Origin: Natronohydrobacter sp.
GTDB taxonomy: Bacteria; Pseudomonadota; Alphaproteobacteria; Rhodobacterales; Rhodobacteraceae
Reading direction: 5' to 3'
Length of the DNA: 17,063 bases
Assembly (NCBI GenBank): GCA_007117255.1
Contig: SKGU01000248.1
Location: 1-17,063 of the forward strand
The notes beneath the pieces are model-generated. The model saw nothing but the letters and a program-made list of their open reading frames with translations. It was not told where the DNA came from and did not search any database. Position numbers and translations under genes: made by a program. Shown piece after piece: positions 7,219 through 14,408 of the stretch (the stretch's first letter is position 1; each line of letters starts with the position of its first letter).

Positions 7219-7917
7219 TTATGCCGTTTTGGCCTTCGCCTCATATTCAGCCGCTTCCGCCAGCCATTCGGCTGCATAATCGACGTCCTGCCACTCTTTG
7301 AACCACGGGCCGCCGCGGGTGTGGTGAACGGCTTGCGGGTAGCCTTCGGATGGCTTGTCATACCAGCCTTCCAGCCAGTTCCAGCCGGTGGGCAGCGCGC
7401 CGATCTCCTCGTCCTTGGCCCACTGCATACGGTGCAGATAGGCGCCGCTCTCGCGATTCACGACTTCAGGTGTGAGTTGTTTCGTCGAGGGGTGGGCGCA
7501 ATTGAACAGCATGAAGGATGACCAGTTCTTGCGCGGGTAACTGGTCTGCGGAACGCCATCCATCTTGGTGGTTTCTTTCGGCTGATAGTCATGCTGCACA
7601 CACAGGACTGCATATTTGGGGTCCATATACTGCTGCAATTCGGCGACATCACCGAAAAAGAGGAAATCGCAATCCACAAAGATCGCCCAGCCCTCATATC
7701 CCGCAAGGTGCGGCACGAGAAAGCGGGAATAGGTGAACTCTGTCGAGGCCAGCGGGTCGATCTCGCGGGTATAGAGTCCCTGATCAACCAGATCCTGCAG
7801 CTTGATCGGAATTACTTCGACCGGGATCGTGGCGTGTTTTTCCAAAGACTGCTTCGCAACCTGATAGGCGATATCCTCGCGCGAGTCCCAGCCAACATAG
7901 ACAGAAAGTTTTTCCAT
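7219..7917 (-). CDS. GT8-like glycosyltransferase
   Basis: A 232-residue glycosyltransferase with an N-terminal YVGWDSREDIAYQVAKQSL segment (7-25), TYSRFLVPHLAGYEGWAIF (62-80) and a DxD-type metal/nucleotide-sugar motif in FVDCDFLFFGDV (80-91, D82 and D84). The later segment with YPRKNWSSFMLFNC and the HHTRGGPWF element are typical of GT8-type folds in this group of bacterial proteins. No signal peptide is present. The chosen start is the ATG at 7917: AAAGGA lies about 8 bases upstream. The frame is also open to 7998, but the AAAGG directly abuts the 7926 ATG, and the extra N-terminus does not look like the family. The gene follows waaA by 102 bases in the same direction, which suggests a role in LPS core or another surface glycan. 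The donor and acceptor sugars are not known. Confidence 0.8.
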   Translation of the reverse strand: MEKLSVYVGWDSREDIAYQVAKQSLEKHATIPVEVIPIKLQDLVDQGLYTREIDPLASTEFTYSRFLVPHLAGYEGWAIFVDCDFLFFGDVAELQQYMDPKYAVLCVQHDYQPKETTKMDGVPQTSYPRKNWSSFMLFNCAHPSTKQLTPEVVNRESGAYLHRMQWAKDEEIGALPTGWNWLEGWYDKPSEGYPQAVHHTRGGPWFKEWQDVDYAAEWLAEAAEYEAKAKTA

Positions 7918-8019
7918 GTAGTTCATCCTTTTCGATGTTGCATTCCGTTGCGCCCTGCATAGCGTGAAAGGCATGAGAAGAAAAATGACCTCGCGCAAAT
8001 TGTGCAGTGTCGGGCAGGA

Positions 8020-9327
8020 TCACGCATGTGCATCTAGCTGCAGGGTAATGGCTTCAAATGCGTGTTCAAGCGGGGCCATCATATCGGCCTGAACACGCGC
8101 TGCGCCCGCCACATAGGGTGTGCGGAACTCCGGCTGTTGTGCTGCAAGTACGGCGCGGGCGAGGCCAGCGCCATCGGCGACTTCCAAAGCGCCGCCTTCT
8201 GAATGCAGCCGGGCATAGGCTTCGCGGAAATTGCCGATATGGGGGCCATGCAGGATCATTACACCAAGCGCCGCCGCCTCGAATGGATTCTTCCCGGTGA
8301 GGGTCATCCCGGCGACGGGAAGCGAATTACCTGTATAGGCAACTGGCACCATGCGCAGCCACAGGCCCATTTCGCCCAACGTGTCAGCGATATAGACGCT
8401 GGTGTCGGGCGTGATCGCGTCCCCGCGTGAGCGGCGGGAAATGCGCGCGGAACTGAACTGCGCGCTGGCTGCAGCCTCGGTCGCGTCTGCAAGCGAAATC
8501 TGCCGGGGCGCGATGATAAGCAGCAACTCCGGACATGTCTCCATAGCCTGTGCATGGGCTGCGAAGATCTGCTTCTCTTCCACATCGCGGGTCGATGCCG
8601 CAAGCCAGCGTGGCCGCGTCGCGATCTGCGACGCAAATGCTTCGCGCAACTCAGGCCGATCGGGCGGTGGGGACGAGGCGGCCTTCAACAGACCTGTAAC
8701 ATGCATTTTTTCGGGTCGTGCGCCCAAATCGAGAAACAACTCGCGCGAACGTTGATCCTGAACATGGATTTCCTCGAAGAGGTCCATCAGCCAGCCATTC
8801 GCGCGCGAAAACCGGCTGCGGCGACGGTGACGGCGGGCGGTGACGTGGGCGTTAAGCATCAGCATCGGGATGGCACGCGCATGGGTCTCAAACAGAAGGC
8901 GCGGCCAGAGATCCATTTCCGAAAGCACGAATAGATCTGGTTTCCAATGGTCGAGAAAACGCCGCACCGGGTAGGGGCAATCCACGGGTGCGTAATGGTG
9001 AATGACCCTTGGTGGCAAGTTGCGCTTGGCCAAAGCCTCGGCCGAAGCGCGGGTTATCGAGGTTAACAAAAAATGTGTCTGTGGTCGCGCTGCGCTGAGC
9101 CGTTCCAGGAGCGTGAGAAGCACTGCTGTCTCGCCGACACTGACACCATGAAGCCACACAAGTTCGCCTTCTGGTCTTCGCATGGCGGGATTGCCCCATT
9201 TCTCTGCCAGGCGCGCCGGGTCTTCCTTGCCCTTGCGCGCCCGCAGGCGCAGCGCCAGCGCCCAGATGGGCGGCAAGAGCACCGAAAGTGCCAGATAAAG
9301 ACGGATCAGAAATGGTCTTACGGGCAT
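8020..9327 (-). CDS. waaA: 3-deoxy-D-manno-octulosonic acid (Kdo) transferase
   Basis: A 435-residue Kdo transferase that adds Kdo from CMP-Kdo to lipid IVA on the inner face of the inner membrane. An N-terminal hydrophobic segment (about 5-28) fits the usual membrane anchor. Family motifs follow in order: RLAEKWG at 39-45; LVWLHGVSVGE at 56-66, with the catalytic-type glutamate E66; HHYAPVDCPYPVRRFLDHWKP; VLSEMDLWPRLL; the STRDVEEKQIF block (GSTHxGEE position); IIAPRQ; DTLGEMGLWL; and the C-terminal YTGNSLPVAGMTLTGKNPFEAAALG block, with GPHIGNF. The length matches the GT30 family. The ATG at 9327 has no good ribosome binding site. No lpxK lies beside it, although lpxK is a common partner. 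The downstream glycosyltransferase is probably in the same transcript. Confidence 0.95.
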   Translation of the reverse strand: MPVRPFLIRLYLALSVLLPPIWALALRLRARKGKEDPARLAEKWGNPAMRRPEGELVWLHGVSVGETAVLLTLLERLSAARPQTHFLLTSITRASAEALAKRNLPPRVIHHYAPVDCPYPVRRFLDHWKPDLFVLSEMDLWPRLLFETHARAIPMLMLNAHVTARRHRRRSRFSRANGWLMDLFEEIHVQDQRSRELFLDLGARPEKMHVTGLLKAASSPPPDRPELREAFASQIATRPRWLAASTRDVEEKQIFAAHAQAMETCPELLLIIAPRQISLADATEAAASAQFSSARISRRSRGDAITPDTSVYIADTLGEMGLWLRMVPVAYTGNSLPVAGMTLTGKNPFEAAALGVMILHGPHIGNFREAYARLHSEGGALEVADGAGLARAVLAAQQPEFRTPYVAGAARVQADMMAPLEHAFEAITLQLDAHA

Positions 9328-9717
9328 TGTTTCAAGCCATGCATGCAGTGCGAATGGCGTGACCTATACCACGCCGGGTGTCAGGAGCAATCTGACAGTC
9401 ATCTGCCTGGGCCTGACCAGCTTGCGCATTGGTGACATCTGCAGACAGGTGCAAGGATTGCATGCCTGCTCAACGATCAGGGCTGTCGTGGGCGTGCGTT
9501 TGTTGTCGACACGATGCTTGAAGATGCAAAAGCGTGTGGCATGCCAGATCCCCAGCACGACATGCCGGTCGCCTACAGATCGCAATTCCCTTTTGGTTTT
9601 CTGCATGCTAAAAAATAAACATTATCAATGTCTTGGCGTTTGTTTGCGTGTTCTGAAAACTTTCTGTTTCACCACTCTTGTCTTGGCTGCAAAGAAAAAC
9701 TAACCTTTGCGACGAAC
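9328..9717. other. Divergent intergenic region, 390 bp, between waaA and the thiamine operon
   Basis: No supported gene was seen. Open frames at 9359-9703 (+) and 9364-9606 (-) show no recognisable motif or credible ribosome binding site. The part from about 9590 to 9705 is AT-rich and is where the thiamine-operon promoter should lie. The waaA promoter should also be in this region. Confidence 0.5.
9678..9706 (+). promoter_or_regulatory. Candidate sigma-70-type promoter for the thiamine operon
   Basis: TTGTCT at 9678-9683 and TAACCT at 9701-9706 are separated by 17 bases. Initiation 6-8 bases after the -10 would start the RNA at about 9713, a few bases before the riboswitch P1 stem at 9718. 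The position is good and the match to consensus is moderate. Confidence 0.5.
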
Positions 9718-9801
9718 ACCGTTGGGGTGCCCTGTGAGGGGCTGAGAGGTGAAAGCCAACCCATCGAACCTGATCCGGATCATACCGGCGTAGGGAACGG
9801 T
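9718..9801 (+). promoter_or_regulatory. TPP (THI-box) riboswitch aptamer
   Basis: All the conserved elements of the thiamine pyrophosphate aptamer are present in order. P1 is closed by ACCGTT (9718-9723) with AACGGT (9796-9801). GGGGTGCC follows at 9724-9731, CTGAGA at 9742-9747, ACCC at 9759-9762, and then the sensor half GAACCTGATCCGG with ATACCGGCGTAGGGA (to about 9796). The P5 stem is CCGG at 9775-9778 with CCGG at 9785-9788. When thiamine pyrophosphate binds, expression of the downstream genes should fall. No T-run terminator is visible after the aptamer, so control of translation initiation is more likely. Confidence 0.96.
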
Positions 9802-9811
9802 AAGTCAGTGC

Positions 9812-9861
9812 GCATCTCGTACTAGGCCCGTCTTCTTGCGTTGGTTTGCGGCGCGAGAGGC
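9812..9861 (+). promoter_or_regulatory. Possible expression-platform stem that hides a ribosome binding site
   Basis: TCTCG at 9815-9819 can pair with CGAGA at 9854-9858. After one mismatch, GC at 9812-9813 can pair with GC at 9860-9861. The right arm overlaps GAGAGG (9855-9860), the ribosome binding site of the leader ORF at 9867. This would suit a sequestering stem for the TPP riboswitch, but the stem is short and no energy calculation was done. Confidence 0.3.
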
Positions 9862-9866
9862 AATAG

Positions 9867-9986
9867 ATGACACGACACGTTTATCTCACGACAAAATCCG
9901 CAGCCGATGACAGGGCTGATTTGGCCCGCGCTACATTCTGTCGGGGGCCATGCCTGCACAGGCCGGGTGCAGAGGGTCCGGTTTAA
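9867..9986 (+). CDS. Putative 39-residue leader peptide upstream of thiO
   Basis: A short frame lies between the TPP aptamer and thiO. Its ATG at 9867 is preceded by GAGAGG at 9855-9860 with a 6-base gap, a better ribosome binding site than many genes here. It encodes a basic peptide beginning MTRHVYLTTK and ending GAEGPV. Its TAA stop (9984-9986) shares its last A with the thiO ATG (TAATG), the classic arrangement for translational coupling. No protein family is recognised. It could be a regulatory leader, a remnant of an older gene or chance. The ribosome binding site, the frame running exactly to the thiO start and the nearby hairpins make a regulatory role plausible but unproven. Confidence 0.4.
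   Translation: MTRHVYLTTKSAADDRADLARATFCRGPCLHRPGAEGPV
9954..9972 (+). promoter_or_regulatory. Small hairpin abutting the thiO ribosome binding site
   Basis: CTGCAC at 9954-9959 pairs perfectly with GTGCAG at 9967-9972 around a 7-base loop. Its right arm touches the GAGGG (9972-9976) that serves thiO. Ribosomes translating the leader ORF would open this stem. Confidence 0.35.
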
Positions 9987-10951
9987 TGACCAATGTGACC
10001 GTCATTGGCGCCGGGGTCGCTGGGCTATGCGCCGCCTATGCGTTGTCGCAAGCAGGGCTGACGCCGCGTCTGGTTGACCGCAATGGTGCACCGGGGTCGC
10101 ATGGGTGTTCGTGGTGGGCCGGTGGCATGCTGGCACCGTTTTGCGAAGGGGCGACCGCTGAACCTGCCATCGTGACACACGGTCAGAAAGCCGCTGCGTT
10201 CTGGGCCGAGATCACGGAAGTGCACCATCGCGGGTCGCTGGTTGTAGCGCTGGAGCGCGACAGGGGCGAGCTTGACCGCTTCGCGCGACGCACCAGCGGG
10301 TATGAACCTGTCAGCGATCTGTCCGCGCTGGAGCAAGAGCTGGCTCACCACCCGCGCGCCCTTTTCTTCCCCTCAGAAGCTCATCTGGACCCAAGGCGCG
10401 CGTTGAGCGACCTTGTTTCCCTTCTTGCCAGCCGGGGCATCGCTATCGAGTGCCGCGCGCTCACGCCAGGGGACATCTCAGGGCCAGTGATCGATGCGCG
10501 CGGGATGGTGGCAGACCTGCCGGGCCTGCGCGGCGTGCGCGGGGAAATGCTGGTTCTGCATGCGCCTGAAATCACGCTTGCCCGCCCGGTGCGGCTGCTG
10601 CATCCGCGCCATCCGCTTTATATTGTGCCGCGCGCTGATGGGCTGTTCATGCTGGGTGCCACGCAACTTGAAAGCAATGACCGGCGCGGGGTGTCGGCGC
10701 GGGCTGTGCTGGAATTGCTAAGCGCGGCCTATGCGCTCGACCCGCGCTTTGCTGAAGCCGAATTGCTGGAAACAGGGGCCGATCTGCGCCCCGCTTATGC
10801 CGACAATATCCCGCGCGTCACTGTGCGGGGCCGGGTTTTGCATCTGAACGGGTTGTTCCGGCATGGCTATCTGATGGCCCCGGCGCTGGCCGAGCAGGCT
10901 GTCGCTTATCTGACAACGGGCATCAAAGGAGATCTGGTGCATGAAGATTGA
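9986..10951 (+). CDS. thiO: Glycine oxidase (thiazole branch of thiamine synthesis)
   Basis: A 321-residue FAD-dependent amino-acid oxidase that converts glycine to the imine (dehydroglycine) used by ThiG. The Rossmann FAD motif VIGAGVAGLCAAYAL is at 6-20, and D31 ends the second strand. CSWWAGGMLAPFCEGA at 41-56 matches the ThiO family block. The C-terminal catalytic region includes ADLRPAYADNIP at 265-276 (R268 in the place of the carboxylate-binding arginine) and LNGLFRHGYLMAP at 287-299. The protein is somewhat shorter than the 369-residue Bacillus enzyme. The start ATG at 9986 has GAGGG 9 bases upstream. The frame is open back to 9950, but an earlier start would precede the Rossmann fold with an unlikely segment. 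It overlaps thiS by 11 bases and is the first enzyme gene after the TPP riboswitch. Confidence 0.93.
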   Translation: MTNVTVIGAGVAGLCAAYALSQAGLTPRLVDRNGAPGSHGCSWWAGGMLAPFCEGATAEPAIVTHGQKAAAFWAEITEVHHRGSLVVALERDRGELDRFARRTSGYEPVSDLSALEQELAHHPRALFFPSEAHLDPRRALSDLVSLLASRGIAIECRALTPGDISGPVIDARGMVADLPGLRGVRGEMLVLHAPEITLARPVRLLHPRHPLYIVPRADGLFMLGATQLESNDRRGVSARAVLELLSAAYALDPRFAEAELLETGADLRPAYADNIPRVTVRGRVLHLNGLFRHGYLMAPALAEQAVAYLTTGIKGDLVHED

Positions 10952-11138
10952 CGTCAATGGAACGGCCCACGAGGTCACGGCCACAACGCTTGAAGCGGCG
11001 TTGCAAGAGCTTGGCTGGGGTGAAGCCCGCGTTGCCACGGCCTTGAATGGCGATTTCGTGGCAAAATCCGCGCGTGCGCAAACGCCCCTGCGCGATGGCG
11101 ACCGGTTGGAAGTTCTGGCCCCCATGCAGGGGGGCTGA
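10941..11138 (+). CDS. thiS: Sulfur carrier protein ThiS
   Basis: A 65-residue ubiquitin-like sulfur carrier ending in the required Gly-Gly (APMQGG). ThiF adenylates its C-terminal carboxylate, which then carries the sulfur to ThiG as a thiocarboxylate. The compact beta-grasp pattern is visible: MKIDVNGTAHEV, then an LEAALQELGW helix, VATALNGDFV near 31-40 and the RDGDRLEVLAPMQGG end. The ATG at 10941 has AAGGA about 10 bases upstream, inside the end of thiO, which overlaps by 11 bases. thiG starts 4 bases after the stop. Confidence 0.95.
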   Translation: MKIDVNGTAHEVTATTLEAALQELGWGEARVATALNGDFVAKSARAQTPLRDGDRLEVLAPMQGG

Positions 11139-11142
11139 GGGG

Positions 11143-11904
11143 ATGCGTGAGTTCTATGGTGTGAGCCTTGCCAACCCGCTGATGCTGGGCACCGCGCAAT
11201 ATCCCTCGCCTGCCATTCTGGAAGACGCCTTCCGTCAGTCCGGGGCCTGCGTCGCCACTGTATCGCTGCGGCGCGAAGCCGGGCAGGGTCAGGCGTTCTG
11301 GGACATCATCCGCGGGCTTGGCGTGCATGCGCTGCCCAATACCGCCGGGTGCTACAGTGCCCGCGAAGCCATCACCACAGCGCAGATGGCGCGTGAATTG
11401 TTTGAGACAAACTGGATCAAGCTGGAAGTCATCGGCCATGCCGATACGCTGCAACCTGATCCGTTCGGCCTTCTGGCCGCGACCGAGGCGCTGGCCGCTG
11501 ACGGTTTCGAGGTGTTTCCCTACACAACCGAAGATCAGGTTCTGGCCGCGCGCCTGCTGGATGCGGGCGCAAAAGTGCTGATGCCATGGGGTGCGCCAAT
11601 CGGGTCGGGTCTGGGTCTGAACAACCGCTATGGGTTGAAGACCCTGCGCGCGGCCTTTCCCGATGTGCCCATGGTGATTGATGCAGGGCTTGGCCTGCCC
11701 AGCCACGCGGCGGATGCCATGGAAATGGGCTTTGACGCTGTGCTGTTGAACACGGCTGTCGCGCAGGCGGGCGATCCGGTGGCGATGGCGCGGGCTTTTG
11801 CCATGGCCGCGCAGGCGGGCGCGCTGGCCCATGCGGCGGACCCGATGGCACCGCGCGATATGGCGGCCCCCTCGACCCCTGTTGTTGGAAAGGCATGGCT
11901 ATGA
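11143..11904 (+). CDS. thiG: Thiazole synthase
   Basis: A 253-residue TIM-barrel enzyme that builds the thiazole phosphate from 1-deoxyxylulose 5-phosphate, dehydroglycine and ThiS thiocarboxylate. The start ATG at 11143 lies 4 bases after thiS, and GAGGGG immediately precedes it. The longer frame from 11047 would read through thiS in another frame and is not used. NTAGCYSAREA sits at 66-76, and NWIKLEVIGHADTLQPD at 90-106 holds the Schiff-base lysine K93 (equivalent to K96 in Bacillus subtilis). The phosphate-binding regions MPWGAPIGSGLGLNN (147-161) and VIDAGLGLPSHAADAMEMGFDAVLLNTAVAQA (178-209) are intact. It overlaps thiE by 4 bases. Confidence 0.96.
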   Translation: MREFYGVSLANPLMLGTAQYPSPAILEDAFRQSGACVATVSLRREAGQGQAFWDIIRGLGVHALPNTAGCYSAREAITTAQMARELFETNWIKLEVIGHADTLQPDPFGLLAATEALAADGFEVFPYTTEDQVLAARLLDAGAKVLMPWGAPIGSGLGLNNRYGLKTLRAAFPDVPMVIDAGLGLPSHAADAMEMGFDAVLLNTAVAQAGDPVAMARAFAMAAQAGALAHAADPMAPRDMAAPSTPVVGKAWL

Positions 11905-12497
11905 CGCTTCCACGGTTCTACCCCATTTTTGACTCGGTCGCATGGCTGGAACGCGCGCTGCCTTTGGGTGTGAAGCTTGTGCAGTTGCGCATCAAGGATC
12001 GTGCGCCGGACGATCTGCGCGCCGATATCCGGGCCGGTCTGGCGCTGGCGCGGGAATATGGCGCGGCGCTGGTGATCAATGATTACTGGCAAATCGCCAT
12101 CGAGGAAGGCGCGGATTGGCTGCATCTGGGCCAAGAGGATCTGGACGAGGCCGACCTGCCCGCCATCCGCCGCGCCGGGATCAAACTGGGCCTGTCCACC
12201 CACGACCATGCAGAGCTTGACCGCGCGCTGGCGCTTTCGCCCGATTACATCGCGCTTGGCCCGGTCTACCCGACCATCCTGAAACAGATGAAATGGCACC
12301 AACAGGGGCTGGAGCGCGTGCGCGAATGGAAGCGCCTGATCGGTGAAATCCCCTTATGTGCCATCGGCGGTATGAGTGTCGCGCGCGCACCCGGTGCCTT
12401 TGACGCAGGGGCCGATATCGTATCTGCGGTGACTGATATCACATTGAATCCAGACCCGGACGCGCGCATGCGCGACTGGCAGCAGGTCTGCGCATGA
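11901..12497 (+). CDS. thiE: Thiamine phosphate synthase
   Basis: A 198-residue enzyme that joins the thiazole phosphate and hydroxymethylpyrimidine pyrophosphate to thiamine phosphate. Motifs are QLRIKD at 28-33 (pyrophosphate-binding), VINDYW near 58-63, LHLGQEDLDEADLP near 74-87, GLSTH at 97-101, ALGPVYPTILKQMKWHQQGL near 118-137, and CAIGGM at 153-158 with SAVTDI. The start was set at the ATG at 11901, which forms an ATGA overlap with the thiG stop and has GGAAAGG 7 bases upstream. An ATG at 11895 in the same frame is too close to that ribosome binding site. The gene overlaps thiF by 4 bases. It is clearly a ThiE homologue, but the opening FYPIFDSVAWLERALPLG is less standard. Confidence 0.93.
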   Translation: MTLPRFYPIFDSVAWLERALPLGVKLVQLRIKDRAPDDLRADIRAGLALAREYGAALVINDYWQIAIEEGADWLHLGQEDLDEADLPAIRRAGIKLGLSTHDHAELDRALALSPDYIALGPVYPTILKQMKWHQQGLERVREWKRLIGEIPLCAIGGMSVARAPGAFDAGADIVSAVTDITLNPDPDARMRDWQQVCA

Positions 12498-13447
12498 GCC
12501 GCTATGCCCGTCAGATGATCCTGCCTGAGATCGGCAATTCGGGGCAGGCCCACATTGCGCAGGCGCATGTGCTGGTGGTTGGGGCCGGGGGGCTTGGCGT
12601 GCCGGTGCTGCAATATCTTGCCGGTGCAGGTATCGGGCAGATCACATTGGTGGACGCTGATGTGGTCGAAGAACACAACCTGCACCGCCAGCCGCTCTAC
12701 CGTATGGATCAGATCGGCCAGCCCAAGGTGCGGGCAGCGGCGCAGGCGCTAGGGGCGCTCAATCCTGATACCCGCATCCACCCGCGCGCCGAATGGCTGG
12801 ATCCGGCCAATGCGCCTGATCTGGTGGCGGCCGCCGATCTGGTGCTGGATTGCGCCGATACCTTTGCGGCCAGCCTGACATTGTCGGATATTTGCCAGCA
12901 TCAGTCCAAACCCCTGATCACGGCCTCCGTTCTGGCGCGTGCCGGGTATGTGGCGGGCTGCTGCGGCACGGCGCCCAGCCTGCGCGCGATCTTTCCTGAG
13001 CTGCCCGAACGTGGGGCCAGTTGCGCCACTGCGGGCGTGATGGGCCCGGTTGTTGGTGCGATTGGCGCGCTGCAGGCGCAGATGGCGCTGTCTGTGCTTC
13101 TGGGCCATAGCCCGTCACCGCTTGGACAACTGACGAGCCTTGACGCTGCAACATGGCGGATGGGCGGGTTTCGGTTTGACCGCGCCCCAGAGCCATGCAC
13201 GCCGCTGCCTTTCATCGCGCGCAGCCAGACGCGCGCCGATGATCTGCTGATCGATCTGCGGGCCGAAGCGCCGCCATTCAGCCCACGGGCTCGTCACATT
13301 CCACCCGACGCCATGCCCGACCTGACGCCGCCCGATGGCGCGCGGGTTGTGCTGGCCTGCACAACCGGACTGCGCGCCCATAATGCGGGTGCGGCCCTGC
13401 AAATACGCTGGTCGGGCGACATTGCCCTTCTGGCGCTACACGACTGA
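12494..13447 (+). CDS. thiF: ThiF-type adenylyltransferase with a C-terminal rhodanese-like domain
   Basis: A 317-residue protein that adenylates ThiS. An E1-like domain (about 1-235) has VVGAGGLGVPVLQYL at 28-42, TLVDADVVEEHNLHRQ at 51-66 and GQPKVRAAAQAL at 75-86. The catalytic cysteine is C177 in SCATAGVMGPVVG, aligned with E. coli C184. The usual first zinc CxxC (C169 and C172 in E. coli) is replaced by S162 and A165 in PSLRAIFP, and only C235 remains near the second pair. Residues about 248-317 look like a rhodanese domain: LLIDLRAEAP, then VVLACTTGLRAHNAGAAL, whose C289 sits in a CxxGxRA loop. This domain could donate sulfur to ThiS. The ATG at 12494 overlaps the thiE stop (ATGA), and the next gene starts 10 bases after the stop. 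Confidence 0.9.
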   Translation: MSRYARQMILPEIGNSGQAHIAQAHVLVVGAGGLGVPVLQYLAGAGIGQITLVDADVVEEHNLHRQPLYRMDQIGQPKVRAAAQALGALNPDTRIHPRAEWLDPANAPDLVAAADLVLDCADTFAASLTLSDICQHQSKPLITASVLARAGYVAGCCGTAPSLRAIFPELPERGASCATAGVMGPVVGAIGALQAQMALSVLLGHSPSPLGQLTSLDAATWRMGGFRFDRAPEPCTPLPFIARSQTRADDLLIDLRAEAPPFSPRARHIPPDAMPDLTPPDGARVVLACTTGLRAHNAGAALQIRWSGDIALLALHD

Positions 13448-13457
13448 AAGGAACATC

Positions 13458-14408
13458 ATGAAACGCCTTATTGTCACACTCGCTGTCACAACATCGCTGG
13501 GCTTGCCTGCATCTGCGCAGGACCGGTTGACGATCATGCTGGATTGGTTTGTGAACCCCAATCATGGCCCGATCGTGCTGGCGGAGGAACTGGGCTATTT
13601 CGAACAGGCGGGGTTGGAGGTCGAGATCGTCACCCCGGCTGACCCCAATGACCCACCGCGCATGGCTGCGGCAGGCCGCGTTGATTTGGCGATCAGCTAC
13701 CAGCCACAATTGCATCTGAGCCGCCACAACGACCTGCCGCTGCGCCGGGTCGGCACATTGATTGCAACACCGCTGACCTGTCTTGTGGTCATGGCGGATG
13801 GCCCGGCGCAGGAATTTGCGGACCTGAAGGGCGGCAAGGTCGGGTTTGCCGTCGCTGGTGTACAGGAAGTGATGCTGGACGCGATGCTGGCCCATCACGG
13901 CATGGCACCTGATGATGTGGAACAGATCAATATCGGCTGGTCCATCTCGCCAGCGGTGATGTCAGGGCAGGTGGATGGAGTGATCGGCGCATTTCGCAAT
14001 TTCGAGCTGAACCAGCTTCAGATCGAGGGGATGGAAGGGCGCTGCTTTTACCCCGAAGCCGAAGGCGTGCCTGCCTATGACGAGCTGATCTATGTCGCCA
14101 ATCCCGAACGTATGGACGCCGATGTGATCGCCCGGTTTCTGGAAGCAACGGCACAGGCCACGAATTTCGTTCTGAATCAGCCTGATCGCGCCTGGGACAT
14201 CTTTTCGGGTACGGCATCCGAATTGCAGACAGAGTTGAATGTCATGGCCTGGGCGGACACATGGCCGCGCTTCGCCACCCGTCCCGCCGCGCTGGATGCC
14301 GGGCGATATGCGCGGTTTGAGGCGTTTCTGGCGGATCGCGGGGCCACGCCGGGTGGGTTGTCGGTGGGTGATCTGGCCATTGATGTCACTGCCGGGGCCG
14401 CACCATGA
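13458..14408 (+). CDS. thiY: ThiY-type pyrimidine-precursor binding protein (NMT1/THI5-like)
   Basis: A 316-residue periplasmic binding protein of the NMT1/THI5 family. It should bind the formylated aminopyrimidine precursor of thiamine and deliver it to ThiX. A signal peptide is visible at 1-20 (MKRLIVTL... ending ASA). The mature part starts with LTIMLDWFVNPNHGPIVLAEELGYFEQAGLEV, which matches the family start, including W30. Next come DPNDPPRMAAAGRVDLAISYQPQL and KGGKVGFAVAGVQEVMLDAML. The start ATG at 13458 has AAAGGA about 7 bases upstream; the frame runs further back, but that would remove the signal peptide from the N-terminus. It ends in an ATGA overlap with tenA. That ligand is a family inference, not read directly. 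Confidence 0.87.
   Translation: MKRLIVTLAVTTSLGLPASAQDRLTIMLDWFVNPNHGPIVLAEELGYFEQAGLEVEIVTPADPNDPPRMAAAGRVDLAISYQPQLHLSRHNDLPLRRVGTLIATPLTCLVVMADGPAQEFADLKGGKVGFAVAGVQEVMLDAMLAHHGMAPDDVEQINIGWSISPAVMSGQVDGVIGAFRNFELNQLQIEGMEGRCFYPEAEGVPAYDELIYVANPERMDADVIARFLEATAQATNFVLNQPDRAWDIFSGTASELQTELNVMAWADTWPRFATRPAALDAGRYARFEAFLADRGATPGGLSVGDLAIDVTAGAAP

Noticed and set aside
7918..7998. N-terminal extension of the glycosyltransferase to 7998
   Set aside because: The ATG at 7917 has a well-spaced AAAGGA, and the extension does not resemble the family N-terminus.
9359..9703. + strand frame of 114 codons upstream of the thiamine operon
   Set aside because: No known motif or ribosome binding site, and it covers the probable promoter region. 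The opposite frame 9364-9606 was rejected for the same reason.
11047..11142. Earlier in-frame start for thiG
   Set aside because: It would add 32 residues encoded out of frame within thiS. The ATG at 11143 gives the family's N-terminus and sits 4 bases after thiS.
10975..11832. Long - strand frame opposite thiS and thiG
   Set aside because: It mirrors thiG, which has its catalytic lysine and phosphate-binding motifs; the antisense protein has no family features.
13278..13898. - strand frame opposite the end of thiF and the start of thiY
   Set aside because: It spans two real genes of the + strand operon and shows low-complexity shadow composition.
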